Made by a program: the position numbers and the translations under genes. This document shows, one piece after another, positions 47,860-61,063 of a stretch of DNA of 64,000 nt. Under the pieces are notes generated by a model. It searched no databases, was not told where the DNA came from, and saw only the letters and a program-made list of their open reading frames with translations. Position 1 is the stretch's first letter, and every line of letters starts with the position of its first letter. The DNA is from Ricinus communis (taxonomy: Eukaryota > Streptophyta > Magnoliopsida > Malpighiales > Euphorbiaceae): NCBI RefSeq assembly GCF_019578655.1, contig NC_063265.1, positions 11,690,501 through 11,754,500 on the forward strand. The letters run 5' to 3'.

Positions 47860-48960
47860 TATGCCCTCTTACCACTGGCAAACATTTGGCAATTCTGGTC
47901 ACAATTTGGCAGCATCCTTTTGAACATCATACAAGTGGAGCAGTAGTGATGATCCTTGCCTGTACTTTTTGTGTTGTTTATCAATGTTTTTTGCCATCAA
48001 CCTGTTTATCTCTACTGGCAAAATATCCATTCATAAAATAAGCTTGTTATAATATCAGAAAGGACCAAGTATAAATGACAAGTTTCTTACTCTGGTGTTT
48101 ATTGCTCTTTTTTTTTTTTTTTTCATTTCTCAACTTTTTTGTCACTAAGAAGCCCACTGCATTTTCTGGGCAATGCAGCAGCTCATAGCATTTGTGAAAT
48201 ATTTATCAAAAAGGAAAAAAATAAAAATAAATCAAGAAATGCATTCTCTTTTAATTGCTGTCGGTTCCTATAGAAAGGAGTTAGTCATATTGAGCACAAT
48301 CCTTGAATTCTAGAGGTTCTTTTTCTGGAGCCCATATGGGTCTTTGAATATGTTCAAGCGTAGGTTGTCGGGAGATCCTCTCTTTAGGTGTAATTAATAC
48401 GTCACATCATCATTTTATTAAATTCTTAAGATGTAATTAGTGTGTCACGTCATTATTTTACCGCTCACTATAAATTACACTACAAAAAAAAAAAAAATTA
48501 AAATATAAAGTTTTCAAATTAAAAAATTGACCCGCCACGTCATTACTTTTTCTCTTTGTATCGCCCGCATCATGGCTATCAAACTCCACTGTAGAAGAAG
48601 AGAGTGAAATAGGTGAATGTAATGAAGAATGTTGCATCTTTATTACCCACAATTATAGATGCTCTTGCATATTCATGTACCTTAGAAAGATTAGGCTTTG
48701 GTCAAGCCCAGCTTGATTATCAACCCAACCCATAGTAAAATAACTATGAATAATTACCTCGCTGCCGTCATCGTCTAACTCTAATCATTACAGTCTCTAC
48801 GCTAAAACCATTTAGTGGCCTTTCTTTAGAAGTATAAATCGACACTCGAAACCTTCACTCCATTTCCTCTGCTCTCTCTTCTTTTCCATCTTCAAATGAA
48901 GCTAGGGTTTCTGTTTTATTTAATCAATTTTTTTAAAAAAAATAAATTTTGAGAGAGCTT
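47860..48960. other. Spacer between FRL copies with short direct repeats
   Basis: 3' flank of the intact FRL gene and promoter of the next. A 29-base unit beginning TGTAATTA and containing GTCAC-TCAT-ATTTTA occurs at 48389-48417 and again at 48432-48460; a shorter relative (CCACGTCATTACTTTT) lies near 48535. No gene seen. Confidence 0.6.
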
Positions 48961-48982
48961 TTCATTAACACTGTTAAATTTA

Positions 48983-51533
48983 ATGGAGGAGACGATTTCC
49001 TCTAAGTTGAAACTCAGCGAGTTAAGTAGACAAAACTTTCGCCAAACAATCAATCAGCTTCATGATCGCGCTTCTTCTATTCTCTTGCTCACTGTTCAAT
49101 ATAAGGAAATAGAGGGTCACTTTAATTCTACTCAGAGTAGCATCGAAGAACGTGCCAAAGAGCTCCGTTCAATCGACGAGTCAGTTGGACAAAATTTGGA
49201 AGAAGTTAAAAAGAGAGAGGAAAATTTGGAGTTAGTTAAAGAATCTGTAAATGTTACATTTAGAGAGATTGAGGAGAGAGAAAAGGAGCTGGAGTTGATT
49301 CAAAAGAAAGAGATTCAAGAAAGGAAGAGAGAGATTGATTGGATTGAGAAGAAAGGTGAGGAGGTTAGTGAAAGATTGAAAGAGATTGATGCAAAAGAGA
49401 AACTATGCCAACGGATTTTAAATGAATTGGAAGAGAAAGAGAAGCGAATCGAATTAGAGGAAAGGAAGTTAATGGAAAGAATCAAAGAATTTGATGAAAA
49501 TAAATTAAAAGAAAAACGGTCTGTTGATAATCAGTTCGCTCGTGCAGATCGTAGAATCAGGTAGTTATGTGGTTAATAACAATAATAATGTTAATGATAA
49601 TGCCATGGATGCTAACGTGCAGTTAAATGTGACTATAGATGGAAACGCATTGCAAATTTTCTTAAATGAGCATTCTGAGGATCATGATTTCATGAGGAAT
49701 GGAGTGTTATGGCTCTGGGACTCTCATCAGACCCTGCAAAGCTTGTTTTAGATGCAATGCAAGGGTTTTATCCTCCCCGTTTTAAAAACGGAGATTTGGA
49801 GTTTGAAGAGGTGGTTGTTAGAAGGAGTTGCCTTTTCTTATTAGAGATATTGATGGAAACAAGGCCTGAAATTTTGCCTGATGTGAAAACCGAAGCAATG
49901 AGACTTTCTTTAGATTGGATGAGACAAATGAAAAGAGATTCCAAACATTCTCTAGAGGTCTTGGGATGTTTGCAGCTTTTGGCTTCTTATAAGTTGGCCA
50001 CTGTTTTTGATACTGATAAGCTCTTAACTTATTTGGAGATTGTTGCACATCATAACCAGGCTCCTGAATTGTTGCGCGCCCTGGACTTGACAGATAAGAT
50101 ATCTAGTAAGTATGTTTCATGTTCTTTTATTATATATATAACATTTGCGCACATTTTTTTAATGTATTTAATCTAACTGCTAGGTTCTTTTATTTTTCTT
50201 TTTTGTTTCAATGGCATCACTGCAATCATGCTGAAATCCTGAGCTAGAACTCCTTTGTTCTTCTCCTCCTTCCTGTCATGAAAAACCAAAAGAGAAAATG
50301 GAGCCTCAATTAATGGCCTTAACATGTCATGCATAAAGTCCTTTTCTACATTTGCATTAACCTGACAAAAAGCATCAAACCTTTTATTTTTAATATAGTC
50401 CCTCACATAACATTTTTGGTCTTTCATTACATTTTGCGCACTTATTTTTGGATCCATGTCTTGTAAAGTCTTAAGGGGTCATACTTTGTTTTACTAAACT
50501 ATTTTGGTTGATATGTTGACATCAACATGTGTAATTTATGATGGACTCAATCATGAGATGCAAGCCCGGAATGTCCACATTATTACACCTCAACCCTCTG
50601 CTTTTCCTTTATTTAATCGTTATCTGCTGCAACATTGTGCAAGGGGCACTTTGTCTCACCAAATCTGTCCACATATTTAATGAGAAACTTAGGTTCTGGA
50701 ATCCGTGGATCTTATCTGAATCATAGCTAGCCTTAATCATATGGATTATTATCTTGTTTAATTGTCCTTCCAAGCTCTATCGCACAGCCCCCAACTTCTG
50801 CTTTCTGTTTAACAGGTTTTTTGAAAAATCTAATCACGAAGAACAAGTACACTGAGGCCATTAGATTCATTTATGCCTTTGAGCTGGTTAATGAGTTTCC
50901 ACCTGTACCTTTATTGAAAGAATTTGTGAAGGATATCCCAACTGCTATTCATAAAAGTAGAATGAGAGACAAATCAGTTGAAGAACGGGTTTGTTTACTT
51001 CATTTTTTGCTGTATCAGTGCTTCATCATTTGTTTTAACATCATGTGTGTATGTTGATAATAACTTGCTGACAGATTGAGGCCACCAGAAAATTAATAGA
51101 TAATGTGGCTGCACTTAGATGTATTGAAGATTACAGTATTGAATCTGAACAGTCAACTAAGTGCCTTAAGCAACACTTACGATGTCTAGAAGATGCAAAT
51201 AAAAATAGGAAGGCAACTTTGCCAGCCCCTAGATGCAAGTCTCAACCACCATGTCAAGAGAAGAAAAGTTTTACCTCCAACTCCAAGGCGGCTGCTTCTG
51301 CTGCTGCTGTCTGTGGTCTAGCGCTCAAATCTAAGTTCATTGGAAACGCTGCTTTTATCTCTCCAACAACAATTTCCCTTGCCCCCTTCCTATCACAAAA
51401 GCAGAGACAAAAGAAGCGTCCTTGGTCTGCTGTCTCAGCAGAAGTAATCAAAATGCTTTTGTTAGTTCTGCTTCTGTGGTTAACTTACATCAAAATCCCT
51501 CCCAGCAGCCAGTAGAGTTATCAGCCAACCAAG
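48983..51533 (+). pseudogene. FRIGIDA-like paralogue with compensating frameshifts
   Basis: Close relative of the 45-kb gene. Exon 1 (48983-50105) opens MEETISSKLKLSELS... with a coiled coil, but the frame shifts between about 49500 and 49545 and shifts back near 49707 (one base apparently missing before ATGGCTCTGGGA). The Frigida domain then reads cleanly (LGLSSDPAKLVLDAMQGFYPP, VVRRSCLFLLEIL, LEVLGCLQLLASYKL). Exon 2 (50816-50988) is 173 nt, exactly as in the 45-kb gene, and encodes AFELVNEFPPVPLLKEF. Exon 3 (51075-51533) loses frame again near 51430, after KKRPWS. No exon 4 was found. About 160 bases are out of frame between the first two shifts. Recent loss is likely; assembly error is the alternative. 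Confidence 0.8.
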
Positions 51534-51539
51534 GTTTGT

Positions 51540-52680
51540 CATATTTGAGCAATTTATGGCCTTTTAATAATGATCTTCTCCACATCCTTTCTATTACATA
51601 CATCAATTTTAACTTTATCATTTCGAAATAACTAATTTTGCAAATATGTTAACCATACCTTGCTACAAGAATGTAACGAGTTAGAAGAAGAAATTACTAT
51701 TATTGTTTTAAACTTCTGCATGAAATGTAGTACATTATTAGCAAAGTTGAACTCAGTATTGGTTCTAATTTTTGGTATTTACTTGACTTGCTACATTGGT
51801 CCTTCATTTGCAAAGGTCGATGAATTTTTATGAGAAAGTTTGCATTTTACATAATATGATTTAGGGTGCAAAACTTATCAAGATTACTTGTGAGCTAGAG
51901 CTACTTAGAATTTACTTATAAAACACTACTTTGAGCTTGAACCCGAGAATTCTTGAGTTCATTTGAGCTTAAATTTGAATGTAGTAAAACAACTTTAGAC
52001 AGTAATTGAGAAAAGTCAAAAATATTGCAGCTTGAGTGTCTTGTGCGTTCCATCAAATTGAGTTCAAGTACAAAAAATAAAACTGAATCGATCTTAAGTA
52101 AATTACTATAGTGGCTTGACTTGATTTAGACCTTCAACATGGATCTGTTTCCAAATTCTCTTCTTTTTTTGTCCTGGAAATGGACTCTTCTGACACCATC
52201 AAAATAGATCTAATGCGTTGTTCTCTTTCATTTTTCCACTACTTACTTTTGTTACTTCCTAAAAGAATATTAGCTTACAGATTTGAATTTTTGCAATAAC
52301 ACTAATGTACTTGATATGTGTTTTCTCCTCTCTCTCTTCTAGGGGAATTTAAAATTTCATGTTATATGCAAAAAAATAAGCTACTTTTGCCTTTATACTG
52401 CCTTGTGCCGTGTATCCAATTATTCCTTTAGCATTTCCGAATAACAAAAGGAAAAAAGAAAAATGGGGATGTGGGTATTTAACTAGATGAGCCTAATTGA
52501 TCTATGATTCATTTTTATCCTTTTCTTTTCATATCCTAAGCTCCTTCACATAATTTGAAGTAAATATGTCTTGCTCTGTTTACTGACATCTTATGTTTGC
52601 ACTTAGGAGGGAAATATTAGGCTATTGTTTTTCCTTGTGGCTCTTCTGGGTGTAGTATGTGGAACTGACAATTCAATGTT
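51540..52680. other. Spacer between FRL copy and FRL remnant
   Basis: AT-rich DNA, repeated GAGCTTGA/TTGAGCTT-like words near 51890-52040, no coding domain. Exon 4 of the preceding copy and exon 1 of the following remnant should lie here but are not recognisable. Confidence 0.5.
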
Positions 52681-52688
52681 GTTAATAG

Positions 52689-53810
52689 AATTTATTCAAG
52701 GGCTTATTGGAAGTAATCGACAAATCGAGGCCATTAAGTACATTTTATCAATCAGAGATGTTTGATAAGTTTCCTTCGGTGCATCTACTACGTGATCATT
52801 TGAGCTTTTTGAAGAAGAATGCCTCCAAACAAGCGAGTAAAAGAACAAGTCCATTATGGTGCAGGTATGATAATGATATCCCCTATTTAACTTGATTCCT
52901 ATACATTTTTTGTTAAGCAGTTTCTGACTTATATGCTTGCAGATTGGTTGCATAGCCAATGAGAGAGATGGATTGAGAGCAGGAATCAATTGTATTGCAA
53001 CTTACTGTGTTGAAAATGAATTCTTGCCCAAGAAACTTAAAGAACGTGTTGCACAATTGGAAAAAGAGATGGTAGAGGAAAAACTAGAGTTTGAACGCAC
53101 TAAGACCAAACTTGGACCTTTAACAAGATCAAGAAAGAAATTGTCACAACAGCACGAGAAGAAGAAAGACGTCAGTTGCAGCTCCATTGCTACTTCTGCT
53201 GCTGTCCCTATCAAAATCATATCCCCCTCTCCATATACTTCCCCTGATACTCTACATACAAACATCTCCATCCTCAGTCACTGCCTCAACTGCAGCATGT
53301 ATGACTCACACCACCCTGTCAGCAACTGATGCCTCTGTGATTCCCATCACAATTACCTTTCCCTCCTCCCCACCTCCAACCACAGTCAGCGCTACTGCCC
53401 CAACTACCAAAGAAGTGTCCTCTTCAGTTGCTGCCTCTACTGCTGCTCCTATCACAGTCACCACCCTCTCCCCTAAGAGGGCAACACATCCAGCTACTGC
53501 CCCTAAGATTAAAAAACCAAAGCATGAAACGGAGAAACAAAAGCGAATGCTCAACAAGCGACCTGGGAGAGTTGTGTCATCAGGGAAGCCTCTGAACTCC
53601 TCGTTTAGTGTGGCTTATCATCCTCAGCCAGCGGGTCAGTCTATGTATTATGGTGCACCGCGGAACTCAAAAGCCGGATATCATAGTTTGGCTGATCACA
53701 GCCCTTCAAACTCGCACTTCAACCCGTACGACAATCGAGTAAATTCTTATTACCATTTGACGCCTCCGAATTCTGGTTATTGTAGGCCTGTGCCCTCTTG
53801 GAAGCCTTGA
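52689..53810 (+). pseudogene. 5'-truncated FRIGIDA-like remnant (exons 2 to 4 region)
   Basis: Begins after a TTAATAG acceptor with EFIQGLIGSNRQIEAIKYIL, matching FRL exon 2, then shifts frame to MFDKFPSVHLLRDHLSFLKK. A donor follows 52864. The next exon starts at 52943 (IGCIANERDGLRAGINCIA..., then LKERVAQLEKE) and shifts frame again around 53240-53330 into a long Thr/Ser/Ala-rich stretch. It ends with a Tyr/Pro/His/Asn-rich tail (YYGAPRNSKAGYHSL, NSGYCRPVPSWKP) and a stop at 53808-53810. No coiled-coil exon 1 or Frigida core lies upstream. It could also be the displaced 3' end of the 49-kb copy. Confidence 0.75.
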
Positions 53811-53814
53811 GAGA

Positions 53815-55640
53815 CTGCCTTCTGGTCACTGTGATTTGTGAATGATGACTTGACAAACCGATGAGAGCCTGGCAGAGCTGAAAGCAGGTTTTAAGGAGCT
53901 TGAAACCCGAGAACCAAAGGAATTTGATTCGAGTTGGAAATTGATTGTGAAAAAATACATGAGTTGATCAATAATCTAATAATAGTAAGCAGTAGGTAAT
54001 ATGATTATGAATCCTCCAGTAAGAAAGATGCGATGAGCCAACTATTTCAGAGCAACCCATGATTCCATTCAGCAAATATTCATTAGCTGTCGGACATCAC
54101 ATATGCTAATGGCTACTATCCGCTATAATCGACTGTATTGCTCTTTACTTTCTTTCCTTTTGTTTTGGTGGTAAGCCATCATGATTGGCTATTGCATATA
54201 TGTCGCATCTTTCTTGACTGTACCATGTCAGGTAAAAGACACAAACATCTTGGCACCTGTCACAATAAGATATTTATTTCATATTATATCTGCCCCAAAA
54301 AGCACTTCTCCAGTTTTCCCCTTCCCCAGTTGCAAGTGGACAATGATTGATTTGATGGTACTCTATTCCTCCAAGATAATTCTTATTTTAAGAGATACTT
54401 TGATTATTGAAAAATTCTTTGAAATTATATCAGTTAAAGAGAATAAAAATTATTATTATTATTATTATTATTTTATACTAGAATAAAAGTTTATTTTTAA
54501 AATAAGGTAAAATTATGAGAAGATGAAAATCAAGTAAAAAAAGAGAAGACATAGTAATTATAGGATTGACTTACAATTTGATACCTGATATTACCCTTCT
54601 TTCAAAATTAGATTTATATTCAAATCCATTAATTAAAGAGTGTTTTCTTTTTAATATTCTCACTCTTCTTCTAAAAATTATCATTAACAAAATAAAGTCC
54701 CCATAAAAATGCACTCACAGAAAAGTGGTTTCGCTTCCAGTACCAATCACGCAACTCATGTTCCCAGCCCCACTTTACAGCACCGTGATATCTCTACCAC
54801 ACCAAGACCTACCCCCATCGGAGGATCTTTCACCGCCGTCCTCCTCCATGAATCCTTCTCCACAATAAAACACACGCAGTAAGCATGACGTGGATATATA
54901 TATAATATATATAATTTCAATTCTATCCTATGTCAGTCAATGAAACTCAATTGGATAAAATTTCTCTTTCTTTTTCTTATGCAGTACAAGAAGAGTAACA
55001 TTTGCCCATGTGATCCTATCTCACCTACCACACTCCACTCACCAACCACACCAGATCCTATTATCTTAGTCCCTTCACATGGCGGCTAAAAATGCATTGC
55101 AGATTTGGGTTCCAACTACTCAATTCTTGGACGTTTCTATCCATTTTTCTCTTTTCTTTTTTGGAGACCATCTGTTAAAACCCTGTAGCTAAGTACTTTC
55201 CAATTCAATCCCGTAGACCCGCCTTCCCCATTTTTTTCGTTTATTTCTACGTAAATATTTCTCCCGTTCTTAACACTATCAAAGAACAATTGCTCAGCTG
55301 ACCACGCGAGGGGAAAAAAAAAAAAACGAATTCCTGTTTGTTGAATGTTTAAAATGCACCCACCTATTATTTACACATGACTCAACTCAACACACTAATA
55401 GATTTTTCTCCTTTTTTAATTTATGTTTCTGCTTACTATTCTGATTAAAGTTGGCAACTTGACATTATTGGTATTTTGCTTCAAGTGCTGTTCTCCTTGT
55501 AATCTCTTTCTGATTGATGATAATCCTCTTCGTTGAAAAAAGACCCCCCACCAAAGTTGACCAAAGTTGTTCTATCTGAGTTGACATTTCTGGGTTCATT
55601 TATTCAACTTATTTCTGTCTTGAAAATCATTGATTGTTTT
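53815..55640. other. Intergenic region between the FRL remnant and the dehydroquinase/shikimate dehydrogenase pair
   Basis: 3' flank of the FRL remnant, an ATT run, an AT-dinucleotide patch near 54893-54912, then the promoter and leader of the first DQD/SDH gene. No gene or transposon recognised. Confidence 0.55.
54450..54473. repeat. (ATT)n microsatellite
   Basis: About eight perfect TTA/ATT units downstream of the FRL remnant. Confidence 0.85.
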
Positions 55641-55654
55641 GGTTCTAACCACTA

Positions 55655-58600
55655 ATGGGTAGCGTTGGAGAACTGACTAGTTCTGTGATGGTTTGTACTC
55701 CACTGATGGCTCAATCTGTTGAGCAAATGATTAGTGACATGTACAATGCAAAGACACAAGGTGCTGATGTTGTTGAAGTCAGGTTGGACTACATCGACAA
55801 CTTCCAGCCTCCTCAAGACCTCCAAGCCATCCTTAGAAATAAGCCACTGCCTGTGATTATTGTATATCGGTAAAGCTCTGAAATTTTAACTATACCAATT
55901 CTGTCGTTAGAATTCCAGTTTTGCAATAGTTTTGATCTGTATATATAGAAGCCTCTTAGTATTCTTTTCTATTTTAGGATTCTGTTATTTTGTTGGACTA
56001 GCAGACATGCAGGAATATTATCATTCCATAGCTAAATTTGTTATAAGGCTATAAATTGGCCAAAGCCACACTTTCCTAGTAGATTGTCTGCTTTGATAGC
56101 CTCCTTTCCATCAGAAATGCTAAAAAGGAAGCTTTAGATAGAATATGCCCTGTTTGCTCTTGGCTTATAGGCATAGAGTTTAGATATATTTTTTCTTAAT
56201 TTTAGTCTGCAAGATTGTAACCAGTTTTACGGAAAATAAATGGGATCTACTTAGCTATATTCCTTTTCATGGTCAATACAGATGACTAAGCATTAGTATT
56301 GCCACTGATGAATCCCACATACTATATGCTTTATCAACAGTGCGGTGGGGTAAGGCTTCAAACTCATCTTATTCATGGATTATGACTGACTTTTCTAAAA
56401 GAGATTTTATATAATATTTTATTACAAATCATTATACTATAATTGCTATTTTTTTGCTTTAGGGCAACTGGGGTAGTAAATATGATGCGAGAGACTTTAT
56501 AAAAATGACAACAAATCTGGAATGATACATGTTGGGTGTGTAACTTTCGTTTCCATTATAAGGACATTCAAATGACCTTACACTTCTGCAAAACTGGCCA
56601 GTGATCATATATGAAAGGCTTAAAAATATTGATCGTAATTTTGCCAGGCCAAAATCAGAAGGTGGTTTGTATGAAGGAGATGAGCCCACAAGGTTGGAAG
56701 CACTTCGTTTGGCTTATGTACTAGGAGCTGATTATGTTGATTTTGAACTCAAGGTAGCTCTTGAAGTTTCTTTTCAGCGCAAAAATGTATTATAATAGCT
56801 AAGGGGTGTGCAATGTTAGCTTTCTGTTTATCCTATAGAATTGGGGTGTAAGCAGAAAGTGACAAACAGCCTCATATCCTAATTTAAGCAATAAATAAAT
56901 CTTCAACTCCTAAGTTTTGTTTGACTTTCATACTGTCATCATTCAGGTGGCTTCTGATCTGATAGGGGAACTGAAAGGGACGCATCATACTGGTAGCAAA
57001 GTTATTGTGTCGTGTTATGTTAATGGTGATATGCCTACAAAAGAAAATCTTAGCCAACTGGTTGCAAGCATGCAAGCTACTGGAGCAGATATTATCAAAC
57101 TTGTTTCCACTGCAAATAATATTACTGAATTAGATAGAATTTTCCATCTAATCTTACATTGTCAGGTAAGAGACAATATGATAAACCTTAATGCCTTTAC
57201 ACGCATGAAAAGTAAGAAATGGTCGTGCAGAACCGGAATTACTATTTACATCTATTTAATTTATATAAACAAATTCCTTACTATTTCATTTAATTAAAAC
57301 GTGAGGAACAAAGTTTAAATTGATTCATGTGGTAATCGATTTCAGTTCATGCTGATACCTGCAGGTACCAATAATTGCATACTCTGTTGGAGAAAGAGGT
57401 CTCATAAGCCAGTTATTGTCCCCAAAATTTGGTGGTTCTTTACTCTATGGATCCATGGAAGGAAGTTCCATTCCTGGTCTGCCTACTTTAGACAGCCTTA
57501 GAGAAGCCTATAAGGTTGCATACATAAATTCAGATACTAAAGTCTTCGGTCTAGTTTCAAAACCGGTTAGCCACAGCAAAGGTCCCTTGTTGCATAATCC
57601 TACTTTCAGACATGCAAACTATAATGGGACTTATGTCCCAATGTTTGTTGATGATCTCAAGGAATTCTTTAGTGTTTATTCAAGCCCTGACTTTGCTGGT
57701 TTTAGGTATGCCATATGCAAGCTTATGGTCTGCGAAAAAGTTTAGAACTTAACTCCTAAGTATTTTTTATATAAATACATATGTATACATGTGAGTGAAA
57801 TGTAAAATTTTTTTATGGACATCCTGTTCATTTTACATAAATTCAGTGAGTATTATTTGCTGAGATAGAAATATGGCTATATTTCTGCATGTGTTACTTG
57901 GCTCACATAGGATAGCTCTCCAACTGGCCTTTTGGTTTTCTCTTTTCAATCTTGGTAATTACATGTTTTGGTTTCCTAGTTGAATTAAATTTCTCATGAT
58001 TTTCTTTTCTTTGAACTGTAGTGTTGGATTTCCATACAAGGAAGCTGTGGTTGAGTTTTGTGACGAAGTCCATCCACTTGCTAAGGTTGATATATCTTGG
58101 TGCTAACTTTTTACATCTCTGGAATTTGTCATCTTGATAATCAAGATGATCTATTATCATATCAAGTAGTTAATAATTGAAATCATGTCTTGATATATTT
58201 AAATGTGATCAAGTTGCATGCTTCATCAGTCTATAGGTGCTGTTAACACCATTATTAGGAGGCCTGGTGATGGGAAGTTGATTGGTCATAATACGGACTG
58301 TGAGGCTGCAATAACTGCTATTGAGGATGCTTTGAAAGGTGCTGATATTAAAATTGCACCTTTGCAGTGTTGCATTCTGGTGCCTTTTGAAGTTAATTAT
58401 AGTCATTACTTGCTAGATAATGTAGTCTATCTTTTGACTTGAATATATTATGTATTTTGAACATTACAGAACAAGGATACATGGATGGCAGAACATCTTC
58501 CAACTCTCCATTAACTGGAAGGCAGTTTGTGCTTGTGGGTGCTGGAGGGGCAGGAAGAGCACTTGCATTTGGTGCTAAAAGTCGAGGAGCCCGTATTGTT

Positions 58601-59324
58601 ATTTTCGACATTGATCTTGGTAGATAAATTAACAATTGTTTTTTTTTTCTCTGCATGGCACACTGATTAGTACCTCAATTAACTGGAGAGCATCTAAGTC
58701 TTTTTCACTATGTTTCCTAATGTTTCTACACAAAGAGAGAGCAAAGTTCCTAGCTGATGCTGTTTCGGGTGAGGCTCAGCTTTTTGAGAACGTAGTTAAT
58801 TTTGAACCAGAGAATGGAGCAATTCTTGCAAATGCAACACCAATAGGAATGCATCCAAATACCGAAAGAATACCTGTGGCTGAGGTTCTCTCTACTTCAT
58901 ATCCTTAAAAAGAATATATATATTCAGGTCTTTTCTTATTACGAGTTTTAAACCTTCTGCTTGATTTTTCTGAAGGCAACCTTGGGAATCTATCAGCTGG
59001 TCTTTGATGCTGTCTACACACCTAGAAAAACCAGACTATTAAAAGAAGCTGAAGCTGCAGGGGCAATCATAGTGAGTGGAGTTGAGATGTTCCTCAGACA
59101 GGCAATGGGCCAGTTCAGCCTCTTTACTGGCAGAGAAGGTATCTAGTCCATCTATTAACACTTTGTGATATCGTGACATCCATCATGCCCTACCCTTAGA
59201 TTCAAACATGTTTTTCTGCAATTCCCATATGATTTTAAATGGTCCTCATTCTTGCTGGCTTTTTTGTTTGAGTTTTGCAGCACCAACAGAATTTATGCGG
59301 GAGATTGTTTTAGCCAAGTTCTGA
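55655..59324 (+). CDS. DQD/SDH family protein with quinate-dehydrogenase-type residues
   Basis: Bifunctional family: dehydroquinate dehydratase (shikimate pathway step 3) fused to shikimate dehydrogenase (step 4). Exons: 55655-55869, 56648-56753, 56947-57165, 57365-57705, 58022-58085, 58230-58338, 58470-58619, 58736-58884, 58976-59138, 59281-59324; total 1560 nt, 519 residues. The dehydratase half keeps the Schiff-base Lys (ADIIKL, about 158), but the catalytic His is Tyr131 (VSCYVN where VSSHN is usual). The dehydrogenase half has SHSKGP (Gly253 for Ser) and SVGFPYK (Gly296 for Thr), with catalytic Lys300 and Asp338 kept, and a GAGGAGRA nucleotide fold. In poplar, such Gly changes mark quinate dehydrogenases, as I recall. 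It lacks an N-terminal transit peptide. Likely role: quinate formation for chlorogenate or defence. Confidence 0.92.
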
Positions 59325-59329
59325 TGCAT

Positions 59330-61060
59330 TTCATAGCTAGGAAGTTGCTGTGCTGAGGAATTTCACCCTGTCATTTGATAATTGCAATTCTCAATTGATA
59401 AACCTGTGATAATAACTTGTTCCAAGTTCAAACTAGTATCAAAATTTTCTCATTCTGCTGGTATATTAGAAAGAGAGAGAAGAGGAAGAAGAAGAAGCAT
59501 TTAGATCAATTTCAGTGTCTCACTTCCAAATTTCTCAAACCATTAAAGGTTCAGCATTAATGGCTTATAGCTGGATTAATGGTTATTGGACTTGGGCTAA
59601 TGTGTCCTACAGAGATTGTGAAAACAATATTCTTAAAACCCATTATAGGTGCAATAGCCCAAGCCCATAAACTCAAAAGCCTTCATAAAATGGCTTAATA
59701 AATGCAAAAGCTATCAAGGTTAATAGCAATGGTGCTATTTACATTCTCAAAAGAAATTTGTTGCTCCTCCAGAAACCCATTCTATTTCTCACATGGTTGG
59801 TTACAAACAATAACTTCTCATACGTACTTCCAAAATGTATTTATTTTTTAGTAGCATACAACATACATTTAATGGGACACAATAGTCTAAAATGTAGTCA
59901 CATTAATCCCTTGATTGGACCGTCACTGAGGAAATTTTGCACATAACTTTTTCCCATGTGTTAGTTACTTGTCTGTTTTCAGTCCACATGAATAATTTTT
60001 CAGATTATGGTCAGTCTTACATATATGTGCAAATATCACATGTCATAATAAATTCATTCATTTAATCTAATTCTATGGCATATCTACCAAAGGCCAACAC
60101 CTTAATCCTATGATACATGATATTTGTAACACTAGGTTGAGCACTCATCAAGTGAACAAAGAAAAGCAGTTAGGAGTTAGGCCCATAAAGAAAGTTTGCT
60201 ATAGTAAATTTAACATATTCATTTATAAAAGACAAAGTAGGTCCAATAATTAAGAGTGATTAAATGTAGATAAACATATATCATTTATTTAAGAAATTAT
60301 TATCATCTAAATCTAGGCCTTTACTTGACCCACTGCTGTGTTTGGTCTTTTAGTACAAAGAATGGCAAGCCTTCTATTTTTCTAAGAGATGGACAAAGTT
60401 GCACCATTTATTTTTAGCAATGTCTTTTAACCTTCAGTTTGGCAGTCATCTTTTCTTTTTAGAAAGTTAGTTAACATATTCAGAAAAAGAAAGAGAATTT
60501 ATATATTTAGTTAACATAGCTTGTGTTTGGATTGATAGAATCTTTTTTAAAGTTTAAATTTATTTTCCCTGTTTAGACAATTATCACTGTGACAAATGCA
60601 AAAATATTTTCAGAAACAATATATAATCATATACAATTTTAATACCTTAATCTGAAAGTAAGATGAAACTATTTTAGAAGCAGTGTAAGGATTTGAACCT
60701 AAAAACCAAAATTTATGTCTTATTTCAACCTTTCTTTCTTGCATATGTAACATAAGATATATTTATTTAGCACACACAAAATCACCATTCCATGCACCTA
60801 ACTTTCAAATTAAGAGTCAGCATTTGCCCAATTTGCAAGATATCAAACATGTTAAGTAGCTACTGCCACCAAAAGTTCCATTCTACTATCTTAAGTCTTA
60901 ACTAACTAAAAATATATGTCAGCATGCTCCCTTCGAATTTCTACTCTCAAGAACCACTTTTCTTCTATCTATAAAATCATAAAACCCTCTTTACTCTTAC
61001 TTTCTCCTTTATACTAACCTCATAAAGATTCTCTGTTACATTCCTTCTCAAGAACATTTA
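59330..61060. other. 1.7-kb spacer between the two DQD/SDH genes
   Basis: 3' flank of the first gene (with a GA/AAG-rich patch near 59468-59499) and promoter of the second. I see no gene, transposon end or RNA. Confidence 0.55.
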
Positions 61061-61063
61061 GCT

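Noticed and set aside
50173..50457. Minus-strand open frame inside an FRL intron
   Set aside because: Lies in the intron of the 49-kb copy and shows no recognisable domain.
60680..60712. tRNA T-arm-like GGATTTGAACC
   Set aside because: No matching acceptor, D or anticodon arms nearby.
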